Positions 1-10,941 of a DNA stretch of 64,000 nt are shown here, piece by piece (position 1 is the stretch's first letter; the number at the start of each line of letters is the position of its first letter). The stretch lies in the NCBI RefSeq assembly GCF_019649055.1, contig NW_026570234.1:1054001-1118000 (forward strand), read 5' to 3'. Below the pieces are notes generated by a model. The model was not told the DNA's origin. It worked only from the letters and a program-made list of their open reading frames with translations, and ran no database searches. This DNA is from Paramacrobiotus metropolitanus. Its lineage: Eukaryota > Tardigrada > Eutardigrada > Parachela > Macrobiotidae. Both the position numbers and the translations under genes were made by a program.

Positions 1-630
1 CCAGCCGCCCAGGGTGGCATGCGCAGCTTACGCAGTTGACTGCGCCGTCTTCGCGTAACGTACGTACTAGAGACGATTCATCTCTTCAACTGCGAAGTGG
101 GCTTCCTCCTCTCTTCCGTGGTTAACTTTCACTGCCAGCCTTCTGTTTCCCAATGGAATTGGAACATCATCTGCGAAAAGGCCTGCGGCCCAAAAACGGG
201 CAAGCTGAAGCCGAAAAACCACTTCCATTGGGTTGTCCGTGTTGGGAGGAATATTATGTCCTGTAGAAGCGAACGTCTATAACAGTACGCCATGGTACTA
301 CGAAGTCGGTACGTAAAAATTATTTTATTTAAACTCCCAGGCCGTACGGATGCCAAGTTATTTGTCAGATATGAAAGAAAAGTAAAGCTGGATACTTACT
401 AATATTAAGCATTTGCATCGAGCGCAGCGAAATGTACAGACTAATTTGTAATAAAGAGCATAAAAGTTTGTCTGACGCCCTCACGCCACAAAGAGCGTTA
501 CGTGACTTAAGTCCTACTTTTCCTATTCCACAAGTCCAATACCATTTCCAAGTGGAACTGGAGCTCGCGCTCGTGCAACAATGTGGTTATCAACCACCCA
601 CCACCAGTCAAGAAGTAAAAGATAGATTGA
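1..630. other. Left flank, no supported gene
   Basis: Short open frames on both strands overlap here but none has a recognisable domain. The segment just left of the retrotransposon may be its more decayed 5' part: the reverse-transcriptase-like frame starts near 641 and is closed by stops before that. I see no splice-supported gene. Confidence 0.4.
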
Positions 631-639
631 AGTAAAAGA

Positions 640-2850
640 CGGACTGCGAGCACAGCACTTAAAAGAGTTAGTAAAAGTACCTGGCGAATGCGGAGAAGTG
701 TTTTTAGCGGCGCTTACAAAGCTAGTGAACCACGTTGTCTTCAACCCGATTCCCGATAGCGTCCGCACAGTGCTTTTTGGCGCCACGCTGATACCTTTCA
801 ACAAGAAAGCGGGCGGGATACGGCCCATAGCGGTTGGCTGCACCATAAGACGCCTGTGTGGGAAATTGATTAGCAGACGCGTACAGACGGAACTGGGCGG
901 CATTTTTCGCCCAGTGCAGTTGGGCTACGGAACACCGGGAGGAGCAGAAGCAGCTGTACATGCCACGCGGAAATTTCTTCGAGCCCACCCAGCCAGCCCT
1001 ACCGTGGTGTTGAAGCTCGATTTTCGTAATGCATTCAACACCATTCGTCGCGATGTCGTTTTGAAAGAAACAGCTGACAAATTACCGCAATACTTCCATT
1101 TTATTTCCCAGTGTTATAGGAATTCTTCTACCTTGTTCTGCGGCGAAACTACGATGCCATCCGCCCATGGGGTGCAGCAAGGCGATCCCCTTGGCCCGTT
1201 ACTGTTTTGCCTTGCCTCGTACAAGCTTGCAAAAAGTTTCCAGTCCGATCTCAATGCCTGGTTTCTCGATGACGGGACAGCAGGAGGAGACCCAGAAGTG
1301 GTCCTGGAAGATTTCATCAGAGTTAGTATTGATGCGCCTAAGATCGGTCTAGAACTCAACTTCGCAAAGTGTGAGCTCTATGTTTATGGCGGGTCTGAAG
1401 CGGAACAACAAGACATATACGACCGGTTTGCCGCAGTCGCACCTGGTATTCAAAGGGTCACCCCAGAGACGTTGGAATTGCTCGGTGCTCCCCTTACGGA
1501 CTGGTCCATCGGCCACTGCTTGGACGGTAAAATTGGCCAAATCAAAAAACTGACAGACTCATTAAGCGTCTTGCCGGCGCAGCAAGCGTTATTTCTCCTA
1601 AGAAACAGTCTGTCATTGCCGCGACTTATGTACACTCTAAGAGCGGCCGCTTGCTACAAATATGCGGAGAAGCTCAGGGAGTTTGACGAAGGATTAGGTC
1701 AAAAGCTGAAGAGATTACGAATGTTGTGATGGACGACTGCACGTACGTGCAAGCTTCTCTGCCGGTCAAAGCAGGCGGCTTGGGTTTGCCTAAAGCCGAA
1801 GAAATCGCTACCCCGGCCTACCTCTCCTCGCTGTATTCTACCGACGAGCTAGTACGTACTATTGTGCCCGAAGATTGCCCCGACGAGCGGTCTGATGTTG
1901 AGCTGTGCTGGGAAGAACGTACAGGAAAGAGTGCACCTGCGATGGAAGACCGGAGCAACCAACGCTTGTGGTCGGACATGTTGACTGTTGGGAAACTGGA
2001 AGCTTTAAAAGATAGCGCTGACGTTATTGCCTCTGCTCGTCTGTTGGCGGCCTCTGCTAGGGATGCCAGTGCCTGGTTGTTTGCATTGCCGGTCGCCAGC
2101 CTTGGCACACTGCTGGACGATGCCGGTCTGCGGATCGCTGTTGCTTTGCGGATGGGGGCGCCTATTTGTAAGGAGCATAAATGTCGGTGTGGTGAAATGG
2201 TTGATACACGCGGCTTACATGGATTGTCGTGCGTCAAAAGCCAAGGAAGGTTCAGGAGGCATGCGAGTTTGAATAGCGTGATTCAGCGTAGCCTGGGTTC
2301 AGCAAAGGTGCCGACAATCTTGGAGCCTCCCGGACTGTGCAGACGGGACGGGAAGCGGCCAGACGGCTTATCACTCTACCCATGGAGAATGGCCTCCCTC
2401 TGATATGGGATGTGACAGTTTGTGACACATTCGCTACTTCGTATATAGCTGGCTGTTCAGAAGCAGCGGGATCGGCTGCCGAAGACGCGGAAGTGCGGAA
2501 GCGAAACCTCTATTCCGAACTCACTGATCGGCATTTTTTCCAGCCAGTGGCACTCGAAACTATGGGAAGTTGTGGCGAAAGTACCCGCCAGTTCATCAAT
2601 GAAGTCGGCCGGCGTATCAAAGAACAAACAGGAGAAGCGCGCGCTGTTCAGTATTTGTGGCAACGTATAAGCGTTGAAATTCAGCGCGGAAACGCGGCTT
2701 CTGTCCTGGGGACGGTCGGGTGTTCTCGAGAGTTAGAAGAGTTATTTTTCTTGTTCTGATTACTGGGTATTTAAAGTTTGAATGTAAATGGCATTGGCTT
2801 GTACAAGTTGATAATAAAGATATTTTTAAAGATAGATAGATAGATTACTT
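640..2850 (+). mobile_element. Decayed non-LTR retrotransposon (RLE class)
   Basis: Reverse transcriptase followed by a C-terminal nuclease region of an R2/NeSL-like element that carries a restriction-like endonuclease. The RT frame (about 641-1729) reads GLRAQHLKEL at its start, then QQGDPLGP and a catalytic FLDDGT (a variant of the usual YxDD). The second frame (1726-2403) has QASLPVKAGGLGL and a CCHC-like knuckle (CRCG...HGLSC). The third frame (to 2759) continues after RPDG with WDVTV, consistent with the RPD..D core of the nuclease. The three frames are in different phases, so at least two frameshifts break the protein. No N-terminal DNA-binding domain is visible, so the copy is probably 5' truncated. 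An AATAAA lies at 2813-2818, followed by a GATA-rich tail that marks the 3' end. It is an inactive copy; the clade assignment is from memory of motif spacing. Confidence 0.8.
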
Positions 2851-2870
2851 ACTTATTATTAGATTATTAT
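2822..2870 (+). repeat. GATA-rich 3' tail of the retrotransposon
   Basis: After the AATAAA the sequence becomes AGATAGATAGATAGATT and then AT-rich ATTATTA runs. Simple-repeat tails, rather than poly(A), are typical of several non-LTR clades, so this probably marks the 3' boundary of the insertion. Confidence 0.6.
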
Positions 2871-3431
2871 CTATTACTTTTTAACTAGTATAAGTACAAG
2901 TATGTACTGTACCTCTCTGTATATCCATGCTATCTTGATTTTAAATTTTCCTTTCGATTCACAAATTTCGAATCATTAATCCTGTTCCTCGCCTGCTTAC
3001 CTTGGTAATAAAAAATTATGTGTGAAGCAGCCATGCCTGTGATTCGGTGACTTCGGGTCTTAAAAGACCACTTCTGGACGATTTTTACCGTAAGGCTGGC
3101 AAACTGGACGTCGAAGTGTTCGTTACAAAATTTGACTAAGCAATGGTCTGAATTTAGTTAACTGTATTTTTAAGCCTTATTAGCACTAGTACGAGCGGAA
3201 AGGCGAAAGAAATGTGCAGTGAGCCGCGCGAAAAGAGCCGAAGCGTTCTTCAGGCTCACTGCTCACAACAGTGTTTTTCTCCTTTCCGTTATTCCGACAT
3301 CGGCGACATGTGATGGTTTCAGACGTGAATGATCGTTTATCAAGATTTGATCAGTTTGGGTCAGCGCTTTACCGGTCATTTATCCTTTATGCGGGGTTAT
3401 AATATTATGGCCTTTCACAATGAAGTAGGAA
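2871..3431. other. Intergenic, no gene seen
   Basis: AT-rich spacer. A 10-base inverted pair (GCAGTGAGCC near 3213 and GGCTCACTGC near 3253) could form a small hairpin. No open frame with support. Confidence 0.4.
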
Positions 3432-3558
3432 TCGAACATTTTGTTTCATGGTTTCATCCCAGAAATTTTCTGTTATGAAACGCAGAGGCCTTGGGCCAAG
3501 GCCTCTGCGTTTCATAACAGAAAATTTCTGGGATGAAACCATGAAACAAAATGTTCGA
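3432..3558. repeat. Perfect 63-bp inverted repeat, 1-base spacer
   Basis: The arms 3432-3494 and 3496-3558 are exact reverse complements around a single G at 3495. The centre reads GGCCTTGGGCCAAGGCC. The match stops abruptly at both outer ends. The next inverted repeat begins at 3557, so the two structures abut. Confidence 0.95.
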
Positions 3559-3898
3559 GGGATTCCATTAGGAAAAGCCAGCTTTTCAAGCACACCTGCC
3601 ATCTTCCAACAACTGGATTCGACAACTGGAAACTTCCTGCGATGTATGATAAGATGATAAGCTTGGAAGCACACCGCCAAGGCCTTGGCGGTGTGCTTCC
3701 AAGCTTATCATCTTATTAGCTTATCTTCCAAGCTTATCATCAGGATTTCTTAGGTTTCTTAGGTTTCTTAGGCCTTGGCGGTGTGCTTCCAAGCTTATCA
3801 TCTTATCATACATCGCAGGAAGTTTCCAGTTGTCGAATCCAGTTGTTGGAAGATGGCAGGTGTGCTTGAAAAGCTGGCTTTTCCTAATGGAATCCCTC
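3557..3898. repeat. Nested inverted repeat with 126-bp perfect arms
   Basis: Arm 3557-3682 and arm 3773-3898 are exact reverse complements. The first 34 bases of the right arm also appear immediately after the left arm (3683-3716), giving a second perfect palindrome (3649-3716) with no spacer. A further short copy of the same arm lies around 3727-3741. Between the arms there are three tandem copies of TTTCTTAGG (3746-3772). The pattern of partial copies in alternating orientation looks like repeated template switching, either during replication or as an assembly or amplification artefact. Confidence 0.95.
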
Positions 3899-3944
3899 TT
3901 AGGTTCCCAACCATCTTGATCTCCCCATTTCGGACAGCGCAGAC

Positions 3945-6195
3945 ATGGACGCAAGTACAATTATGTAAGTTTTAAATGCATGCATAAATTATTACAAACC
4001 TCCTTTTCAGCGCCATTATCATCGTTTTTATGCTGATTATCATCTTCGGAACCGTAGCTTTTCCTCGCGTATTGGGGGGCATTTTGCGAGATTTTCCTTA
4101 ATGTTTGAAAGCCTCTTGTGAAGAACATTCGCTGATAACACAAGGCAGGTGCTTGATAACGCTAGTTTCAATCTGCGTGGGAAATTATATATTTTTGTGC
4201 AGTTTGCACGTGGAGATTATAAGGAAAGTGGAAGTTCGTTCAAGGAAACAAGCAAATTAGCACCCGATCTTCGAACATTTGGCATACAATACGACGATCC
4301 CGAAACGGTACGTTTTATATAAATAATATAAATGCGTGTTCTGTTACATGTGTAGAAATGTTTGTACTGTAAAAGCCCATTTTTCCGGTTGGAATTTGCT
4401 CGGTACAAGTTTTCGTCTGTATGACATAATTTTTTTATTTTCATTGAGATTGATGTTACATTGTTACTTGCATTCGTTTGCTTTTTTTTAACGATTTTAT
4501 GGTGAAAGAATTTATTCTGATTTTGAATTAATTTCACCGCCAGAGCATAACGATTTTCTACCGATACTCGTAATGCTTAAATTTGCGGGTTTTTGCATTT
4601 TACTTACAGTACGAATTTATGTTGCTTTAACTGCCTTTAAGAATGACTACGAGTTTGTTAACTTTCGACAATTAAATGCGGAACGCCTCGGCGGTAGCTT
4701 ATATCTCTGGTCGTTGTTAATATACGTTCAAGGGTTATGTGTAAGCGCATGCGATTGTGTTGCTTTTTTGCAGACTTGCTGTCTTTGCTAATTGCGTTAC
4801 TGGACAAGGGACATGCGATAGTGTGCATAAGGATTAGTTAACACCCTAACACCAGTCATTTTTTCCAGACACCGTTTGCCAGCCGGCGCTACATAGCAGG
4901 GACGATCGTTGAAGAAGAACCACATGTAGACTGGCAGTTCGAGGAAGCTTTAAAAGAGCACGGATATGAAGAACGTGAAATCCCTCCGTTGAGAGTGTTA
5001 CTGCATTTGTCATATTTCCATGGTGGAAAAATTTAGTAAGCATTCAGTAAGCACTTAATTTCATGAAGGTGACCTGTTTGCACGAGTACACTGCATGTTG
5101 GCCGTTAAGCTTTGTATTGTATCAAAATCTTTTGGATACTGTTGAGCAGCACACTGACAAGTTTCCAACAAGGGAGCATAGATAGCATATGTTACAATAG
5201 TTATTGGCATATTAGTGATTTATCTGTAAGAACTTTATGTTTTTTCAAAATCGATAATTTTAAGCGGTATCGAATCCATTAAATTCATATTTTCTTCTCT
5301 GTAGTTTGCAGACTACCGTTTGTTACGAGGTACATTTGGACAAAGTTGACAAACATACGCTAGAGTAGTTAGGGATGGGGTAGCTGACTGGTGAGTAGAC
5401 ATAACCGCGCTCTAGTTTGTCTTTCTGTCTGATGAAATATAATTTATTATAGGTGTATTTCTATAAATTAATGATTGTAGAATGTAGATTACAGATGTTC
5501 TATACAGTTGTGGATGATTGATAATTTGTTTTATAAAGGCTGCTTTGAATAGCTGTTTAATCTACCAGTATACACTTGTACAATACTATGTTTATGGTTT
5601 AGCTGCTTTCATAATTCATAATGTCCCGCACGGAGAAATACCAACCGTAGGCGTACTGAAAGCGAGTCGCTTATTCGTGGTTGTCGTGCGCTGCACATGA
5701 ACAACATTCTTCGGTTGTTTTGTGATGATTTGAAATTTCGAAGGTGAATTTTCCTGTTTTTGAAAATTATAATACTTAGTTCTCCTTTGCCGCACCAGTC
5801 TGTTAATCGTGTTACAGTTGGCCCATTTTGGGAAACGTTGATCAAATCTTTCTCCAAAAAGCTGATCGGAAATCGTTCGTGAGCTTATCGTGTCTTATGC
5901 TGCGTTTGCTCCGGCATTATTTTGTCGATTTTCCTGTCCCTGACCCTGTGGTTTCTCATAGAAAAACATTTCGATCACGGTTTATTTTTGGAGGTGTTGG
6001 AGATGCTCAGCTGACCTGGTGAAGCCATTCTTTTGCCAAACCTTTGGAAAGGTTGATGATTTGTATGTGCTGTACGGTCTGGAAGCGAAAACGATAAAGG
6101 CTACGAAGATCTGCGTCCAGAAAGCGCCAGTAAAGACTGAAGATGCTGAAACCGCGGATGGAGTATCCCGAGACGTACCCAAAGATAGTGAATAA
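3945..6195 (+). CDS. TEX264: TEX264-like ER-phagy receptor
   Basis: Six-exon model: 3945-3964, 4011-4068, 4149-4307, 4869-5035, 5818-5878, 5962-6195; the phases agree and give about 232 residues. TEX264 is a single-pass ER membrane protein with a cytosolic GyrI-like domain that links the ER to autophagy. The N-terminus (MDASTIIAIIIVFMLIIIFG) is a membrane anchor. The body matches the family: FARGDYKESG and FGIQYDDPE in exon 3 align with the vertebrate FHMGLYGETG and VYYDNP region, and SRRYIAGTIVEEEP in exon 4 aligns with the CRCAVGSILSEGE region. The last exon contains CQTFGKVDDLYV (compare CPLARQGDFYV). The protein is shorter than the human one (313) because the long acidic tail is missing; the tail here ends soon after KTEDAETADG. 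Exon 2/3 borders are less certain. The start is 47 bases downstream of the palindrome cluster. Confidence 0.75.
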
Positions 6196-6766
6196 CGGTG
6201 TCAAAGACGGCTGTCAGATTATAAGTGGCGTTTGAGTAAATCTCTTGATGGTCTTTACCGATCAACGCTTGTCTGTACGTTTCAACCAAGAATTTTATGA
6301 AAATATTCCATGTAAAACGTGTCTTGAAGCAGATTTTTATATTTTTATGAAGTGATATTGTGCAAAGTTTATGTTATGGCGACGCGCCTAGTTCCCCATT
6401 TCATCAGTCTGTATTTCAAAAATTTCAAAGCCTCGGATGTGCAGTGCAGTGGGATAAAACCGCGGGCGATCGGAATGGTTGCAGTATGACTAGAATATAG
6501 CTCTTTTCTGGATTCGCGCTGTCGACTGTTGGACGACTAGTGCTTTCAAACGGACAAAACTAATTGTCAGAAAATATATTTATACTATAACATGATTTGC
6601 CAACTTTTTACGCCATTAAGGGAAGTGGCCCCGTACATGGTACCTAATTCATGTACATGCACGGAAACTCACTTTCGCGCACTCCCAAACACATTTTTGT
6701 TTCGGTTTATGTGATTTTGTAGCCAGATAATTTGTATACACTGGTGTGAAAACCGTTTATGCGCGC
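6196..6766. other. Spacer downstream of TEX264-like gene
   Basis: No gene-like open frame. It contains the 3' UTR of the TEX264-like gene and AT-rich sequence up to the foldback element. Confidence 0.35.
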
Positions 6767-7159
6767 AACATCCGGTTCGGGAGTTATGGCTGTAAAAAAA
6801 TTCCCAAAAGTTTAAATGCATTCAGGTGTACCAAAAGTCTCATTATGGACCAATCTCCTTCAAATTTTGCACGTAAATGCACATGGCCATGAAGATCGTT
6901 TTTACACCGATCCAGACTTCCAGGATTTTTTTCAAATTTTAAAATGAATTTTAAAATTGTTGAAATTCATTTTTAAATTTGAAAATCATGCTAGAACAGT
7001 GGATCGGTGTAAAAACGTTCTTCGTGGTTATGTGCATTTACGTGCAAAATCTGAAAGAAATCAGTCCATAATGAGACTTTTGGTACACCTGAATCATCGG
7101 CTGAATGCATTTAAACTTTTTGGAATTTTCTAACAGCCATAACTTGCGAACCGGATGTT
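6767..7159. mobile_element. Foldback / MITE-like element with long imperfect inverted arms
   Basis: The ends are inverted copies: AACATCCGGTTCG near 6767 and CGAACCGGATGTT near 7147-7159. The two halves remain complementary for about 180 bases each, including GTTATGGCTGT/ACAGCCATAAC, CAGGTGTACCAAAAGTCTCA/TGAGACTTTTGGTACACCTG, GTGCATTTACGTGCAAA/TTTGCACGTAAATGCAC and GGATCGGTGTAAAAACG/CGATCTACACC-like inner parts. The centre is an AT-rich run of TTTTAAAAT motifs. There is no coding capacity. Size and structure fit a non-autonomous foldback or MITE element; I cannot see a clear target-site duplication. Confidence 0.8.
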
Positions 7160-7249
7160 TGTGAACCTGTCTCCTCAAACGTAATCCAACTATCAGTTAA
7201 TGACCAAAACTAAACACAGTGGGTAGGGCGGAATTAAAAGTATTAAAAA

Positions 7250-10107
7250 TTAAGTACGGATGCTATAATTAGGAACTGTTGCTGAAAGGAGGGATACTTC
7301 ATTCCCGGCATCGTTCTCCTCGTCTTTGTCAGATACTTTGGTCGGCTTAAATCTTGTTGGTAATACCGCGCATGCGGCTAAGAAAATTAAGCAACATAAG
7401 AAGTTAATCCAGAGGCTGGCATCCTAAAATCAAAATTTTGAAATTATTGTTACCCAGCTATCAGCATACGTATATTGAAGCTGTACAAATACAGATAAAT
7501 GCCAGCAAAATTAGCAGTGCCAACCGGGTGCGAAATATGAACTTAATTGCATACCTGAACCAAGACAACGACTACGACTAGATTAACGGGAATTCGAAAA
7601 TAATTCATTAATGTGGAGCGACAGTCTTCCGGCACATAGCGGCCACGCAGTGCACCCATACACGGCCAAAATACTCCAACACAGAATTCGAATATCACAA
7701 ATCCAGCGAAAACAGCCCAGGCATCCTGAAAAAGAAAACGGCAGGGTTACAAAGTTCACCATAATTTCGTAGTGGAATACGATCTTACCTCGGGAATCGC
7801 TAATGCCGGTACAAATGTTAGCGTGGATATTATTAGAAGACCCATCAGGATCCTTTCTAACGATAATCGCCTACTTAAACAGCTGAACAAAAAGGACCCC
7901 AGTGCCACGGCTATCATGAAGGCTGAGAAGATGTATCCATGAGGAAGAAGAATGTTTTTCGGCTCTCCCGCTTTTTCTATGTGGTCTTTGCTTTTGACCT
8001 CTAATGCCGGCGTCCATAACAAAACGAAAATGTACATAGAGCCTTCGAATAATGATTGAATGAGCCCCACAAGTAAGACATTGGTGTCTGCAAATAGCAA
8101 TGTTCACCATCTAGTTACTCTTTGTTATACCGTAGAATTATAAAAACTGGAACGTTAATCCATAACAATGCTGAACACAATCGCAAATAATACGAGAAGT
8201 TTAAAACCTTACTCCGAGTAAGTAGATTAACTGTAACATATTCAGTTTTTTTAGCCGGTTTTCCATCGCTCTATAGTGTGAATCAGATTCAAATCATTCA
8301 ATTGAAACAACCATAAATATGAATATAAAATAATACCTTTGATTATGTAATTCAGATAACTGCAATTCTCTATAAAGAGGAAGCAAAAACAGTTTATCTT
8401 TAGCGGTTACATCTAAGTAGCAAAACCGTAGCTGTCATAATTATTGTGTAATGATTTATGCAGCTGATTTGGAAAACTTGCAAAATTTCTTATAAAATTT
8501 TTTTGGCAGAATGCAAAGTCTTACACGCATTACCTGCTAGTAATGTTTTGACGCCGGAAGCGAAAGGTTGCAGATGTGGAGCATTCTGGTCTCCGTAATT
8601 CTCCGTCCACAAATAGTACACAAGAATCGATGTTACTGTTAAAATACCGGCAGCCACATCAAAAGGTGATCTAACCCAAAAACACAGTTTTCGGTATACG
8701 CAATGCAAATTTATTTGTCGTATTCTCTCCGTACACTAATTTGCCGGAAGTATTGACCGCGAACTGCGCGACTACACCGGACAGAATGGCAATAATTCCA
8801 TTAAGTTTCGTAGCTCCTGATAGTATGTCTCCCAACTGGGCTATCGACAGACCCTTCTGTAAAATTATCAATGATTTATTTGCTGTTTTAAAACTGTTGA
8901 GTGCAACAGTGCATTTTGTTATATAAACACGCTTAGGTTAACCTTGTTGCATTCGCACACAAGCCAAGCCTCAAAAGATGTGCACATAATGGAAGTGGCA
9001 ATACCGGCCAACAGCCGTCCTCCCATTAAGATCCATAAATTTGGCGAATGTTTCGTCAGACACGAAAGCCCGTAAATCACTCCATATGCAATGCATACAT
9101 TCCGCCGTCCGCTAAAAAACCATCACTATTAGCAGACGGATCTTAGTAAATGTATGTACTATGCTTGAATTCTACTTTTTTCTAATTTAGAAAAATTTAC
9201 CAGACAGTTTAACACATTTTTTGCTACTCTTATTGATGTTCGAACGGTAAGGGCACCTGGCAGAGATATGCTACACTAGCGCTACATTTAATAAACCATT
9301 ATCTACGCTCTATTATAAATACACAGCTAGGATAACTTTTTAACACTCAGTATGACACTAATTTAGTTAGCTGATGTTCATTTTAAGTGCAGTACCAAAT
9401 TTCACCTGCTGTAATCTGCGGTTACAAATAATCTTATGGTAAGAAGTTCTACCCTGGTGAATGCAGCACGGTTATCCGTAATTAGTTATTATTTTAGCGA
9501 AAATAGTAATACAGCATATATACTATTGGCGCAATACTCTGGCAAGAGCAAGCGTGTGAAGCACCTCTGACTCAGGCGAGAAGACAATGAAGGGTAACAA
9601 GTTAATTCTTTGTTCTTACAGTTTGTCTCCGAAAGATGCTACAACGGTCCCCAGGAGCAAACTGGACCCAAATCCCATAACGAATAGTAAAGCAATATCT
9701 CGCGAACTGATTCCATAGGATTCATACAGAGCGTAAACATGGGATCCTTGAAGCCAGTCCGCCGCTACAAAATAATAAGATGACAAAGATTGGGTATGTC
9801 GATGTTAAACGTCAGTGACAATATCAAAAGAGTACCAATGCAAAATTGCAACTGATAGATAGATGTGCAATAATTACGAATGTTCATACAAATGCCCACT
9901 CGTATAATTGTTTTGTCACCTATATTTCTATACTCGTATGGCTACCTGTGTGGACTTTGCGAGTAAAACTATACAGATACGTAACTGTACTGTCGGTACA
10001 TACAGGAATGCTGTTTGTACAAATCGTACCTTACCAACGACCAAGCCGTAAACAAACAGATACCGTCGCCGGAGATCCCAAAATTCTTGAATCTTTAGAT
10101 GGTCCAT
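7250..10107 (-). CDS. MFSD5: MFSD5-like major facilitator transporter
   Basis: Eight exons on the minus strand: 10035-10107, 9620-9764, 8943-9111, 8735-8856, 8534-8670, 7789-8087, 7555-7725, 7250-7423. Every junction keeps phase and the sum is 1290 bases, that is 429 residues, close to human MFSD5 (450). MFSD5 proteins are 12-helix plasma-membrane carriers reported to take up molybdate. Diagnostic matches are VVAADWLQGSHVYALYESYG, GRRNVCIAYGVIYGLSCLTK, SFEAWL, the helix 7 segment GLIQSLFEGSMYIFVLLWTP, and MNYFRIPVN near the end (human LNWFRVPLH). The start is the ATG at 10107 giving MDHLKIQEFW, which is shorter at the N-terminus than the human protein because the first helix of the human sequence is not seen. 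The final exon ends with an acidic hydrophilic tail. The reconstruction is tight, so confidence is high for family and good for exon borders. Confidence 0.93.
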
Positions 10108-10691
10108 CTTACCGGATTATGCTACTTTGCACCAGAGACAATTCAAGCACTTCCGAACTTTTTTTGTAACAAACCTAGTTTTTCACGTGGTTCCGCAGTG
10201 TAAAAAATACCGGTTTAAGGCAATGACCCTTAGGGTGTGAATTCATAACGCAACTGCATCCAGTCACTGTCCAGTTGCTCGAGGAAAATTATAATTAATT
10301 TTAAGACAGCGTAACACTGCGTTACACACGTGTCGCATAGTGAAGTGTACTTTTTTGATGGTTCATATGTAATGAACCACTGATCGGAGACAAAAAACTG
10401 CAGACACGAAAACTGTGAGTTAACGAGATATTGACACTTGAAAGACGAAGGTGTTGTACTTAATTATTCCAAAGATGCTACACTTCATTAACAAGGTTGA
10501 GCATCTGTTTGAATGAAGCGAAGCGAATGTGCAGCTCGTGAACCGTGGTCAAAAACTTTTCTAACCGGCAAATGCTACCTTGAAATGTATTAATTTTGAT
10601 ATTTCTTAATTTAGGATTAATGTTTTGACTTCTACCGTGGTTCTGCTGTTACTTCTACTGTTCTACCAATATATATAGCACTGTAGTACTG
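10108..10691. other. 5' flank of the MFSD5-like gene
   Basis: No gene seen. As the MFSD5-like gene is on the minus strand, its promoter should lie here. No clear TATA box stands out. Confidence 0.3.
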
Positions 10692-10941
10692 TGCTTCCAT
10701 GCTTTACTCACTAATTTGTCACTTTTCATGGTGGTACCCTCTGGGCTCTGGCTAATAGTAAAGTTAGCATTATTCTATGCTGCGAATCGTGTATGACCGG
10801 TCACCCTGACAGGCGTTGCTTCCATGCTTTACTCACTAATTTGTCACTTTTCATGGTGGTACCCTCTGGGCTCTGGCTAATAGTAAAGTTAGCATTATTC
10901 TATGCTGCGAATCGTGTATGACCGGTCACCCTGACAGGCGT
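10692..10941. repeat. Perfect 125-bp tandem duplication
   Basis: Bases 10692-10816 are repeated exactly at 10817-10941; both start TGCTTCCATGCTTTACTCAC and end CCCTGACAGGCGT. Identity over all 125 bases implies a very recent duplication (or a local assembly error). It is non-coding. Confidence 0.95.

Noticed and set aside
4997-5035. Possible frameshift in exon 4 of the TEX264-like gene
   Set aside because: An alternative frame reads VTAFVIFPW, but the normal frame joins the next exon in phase and aligns acceptably, so no shift is needed.
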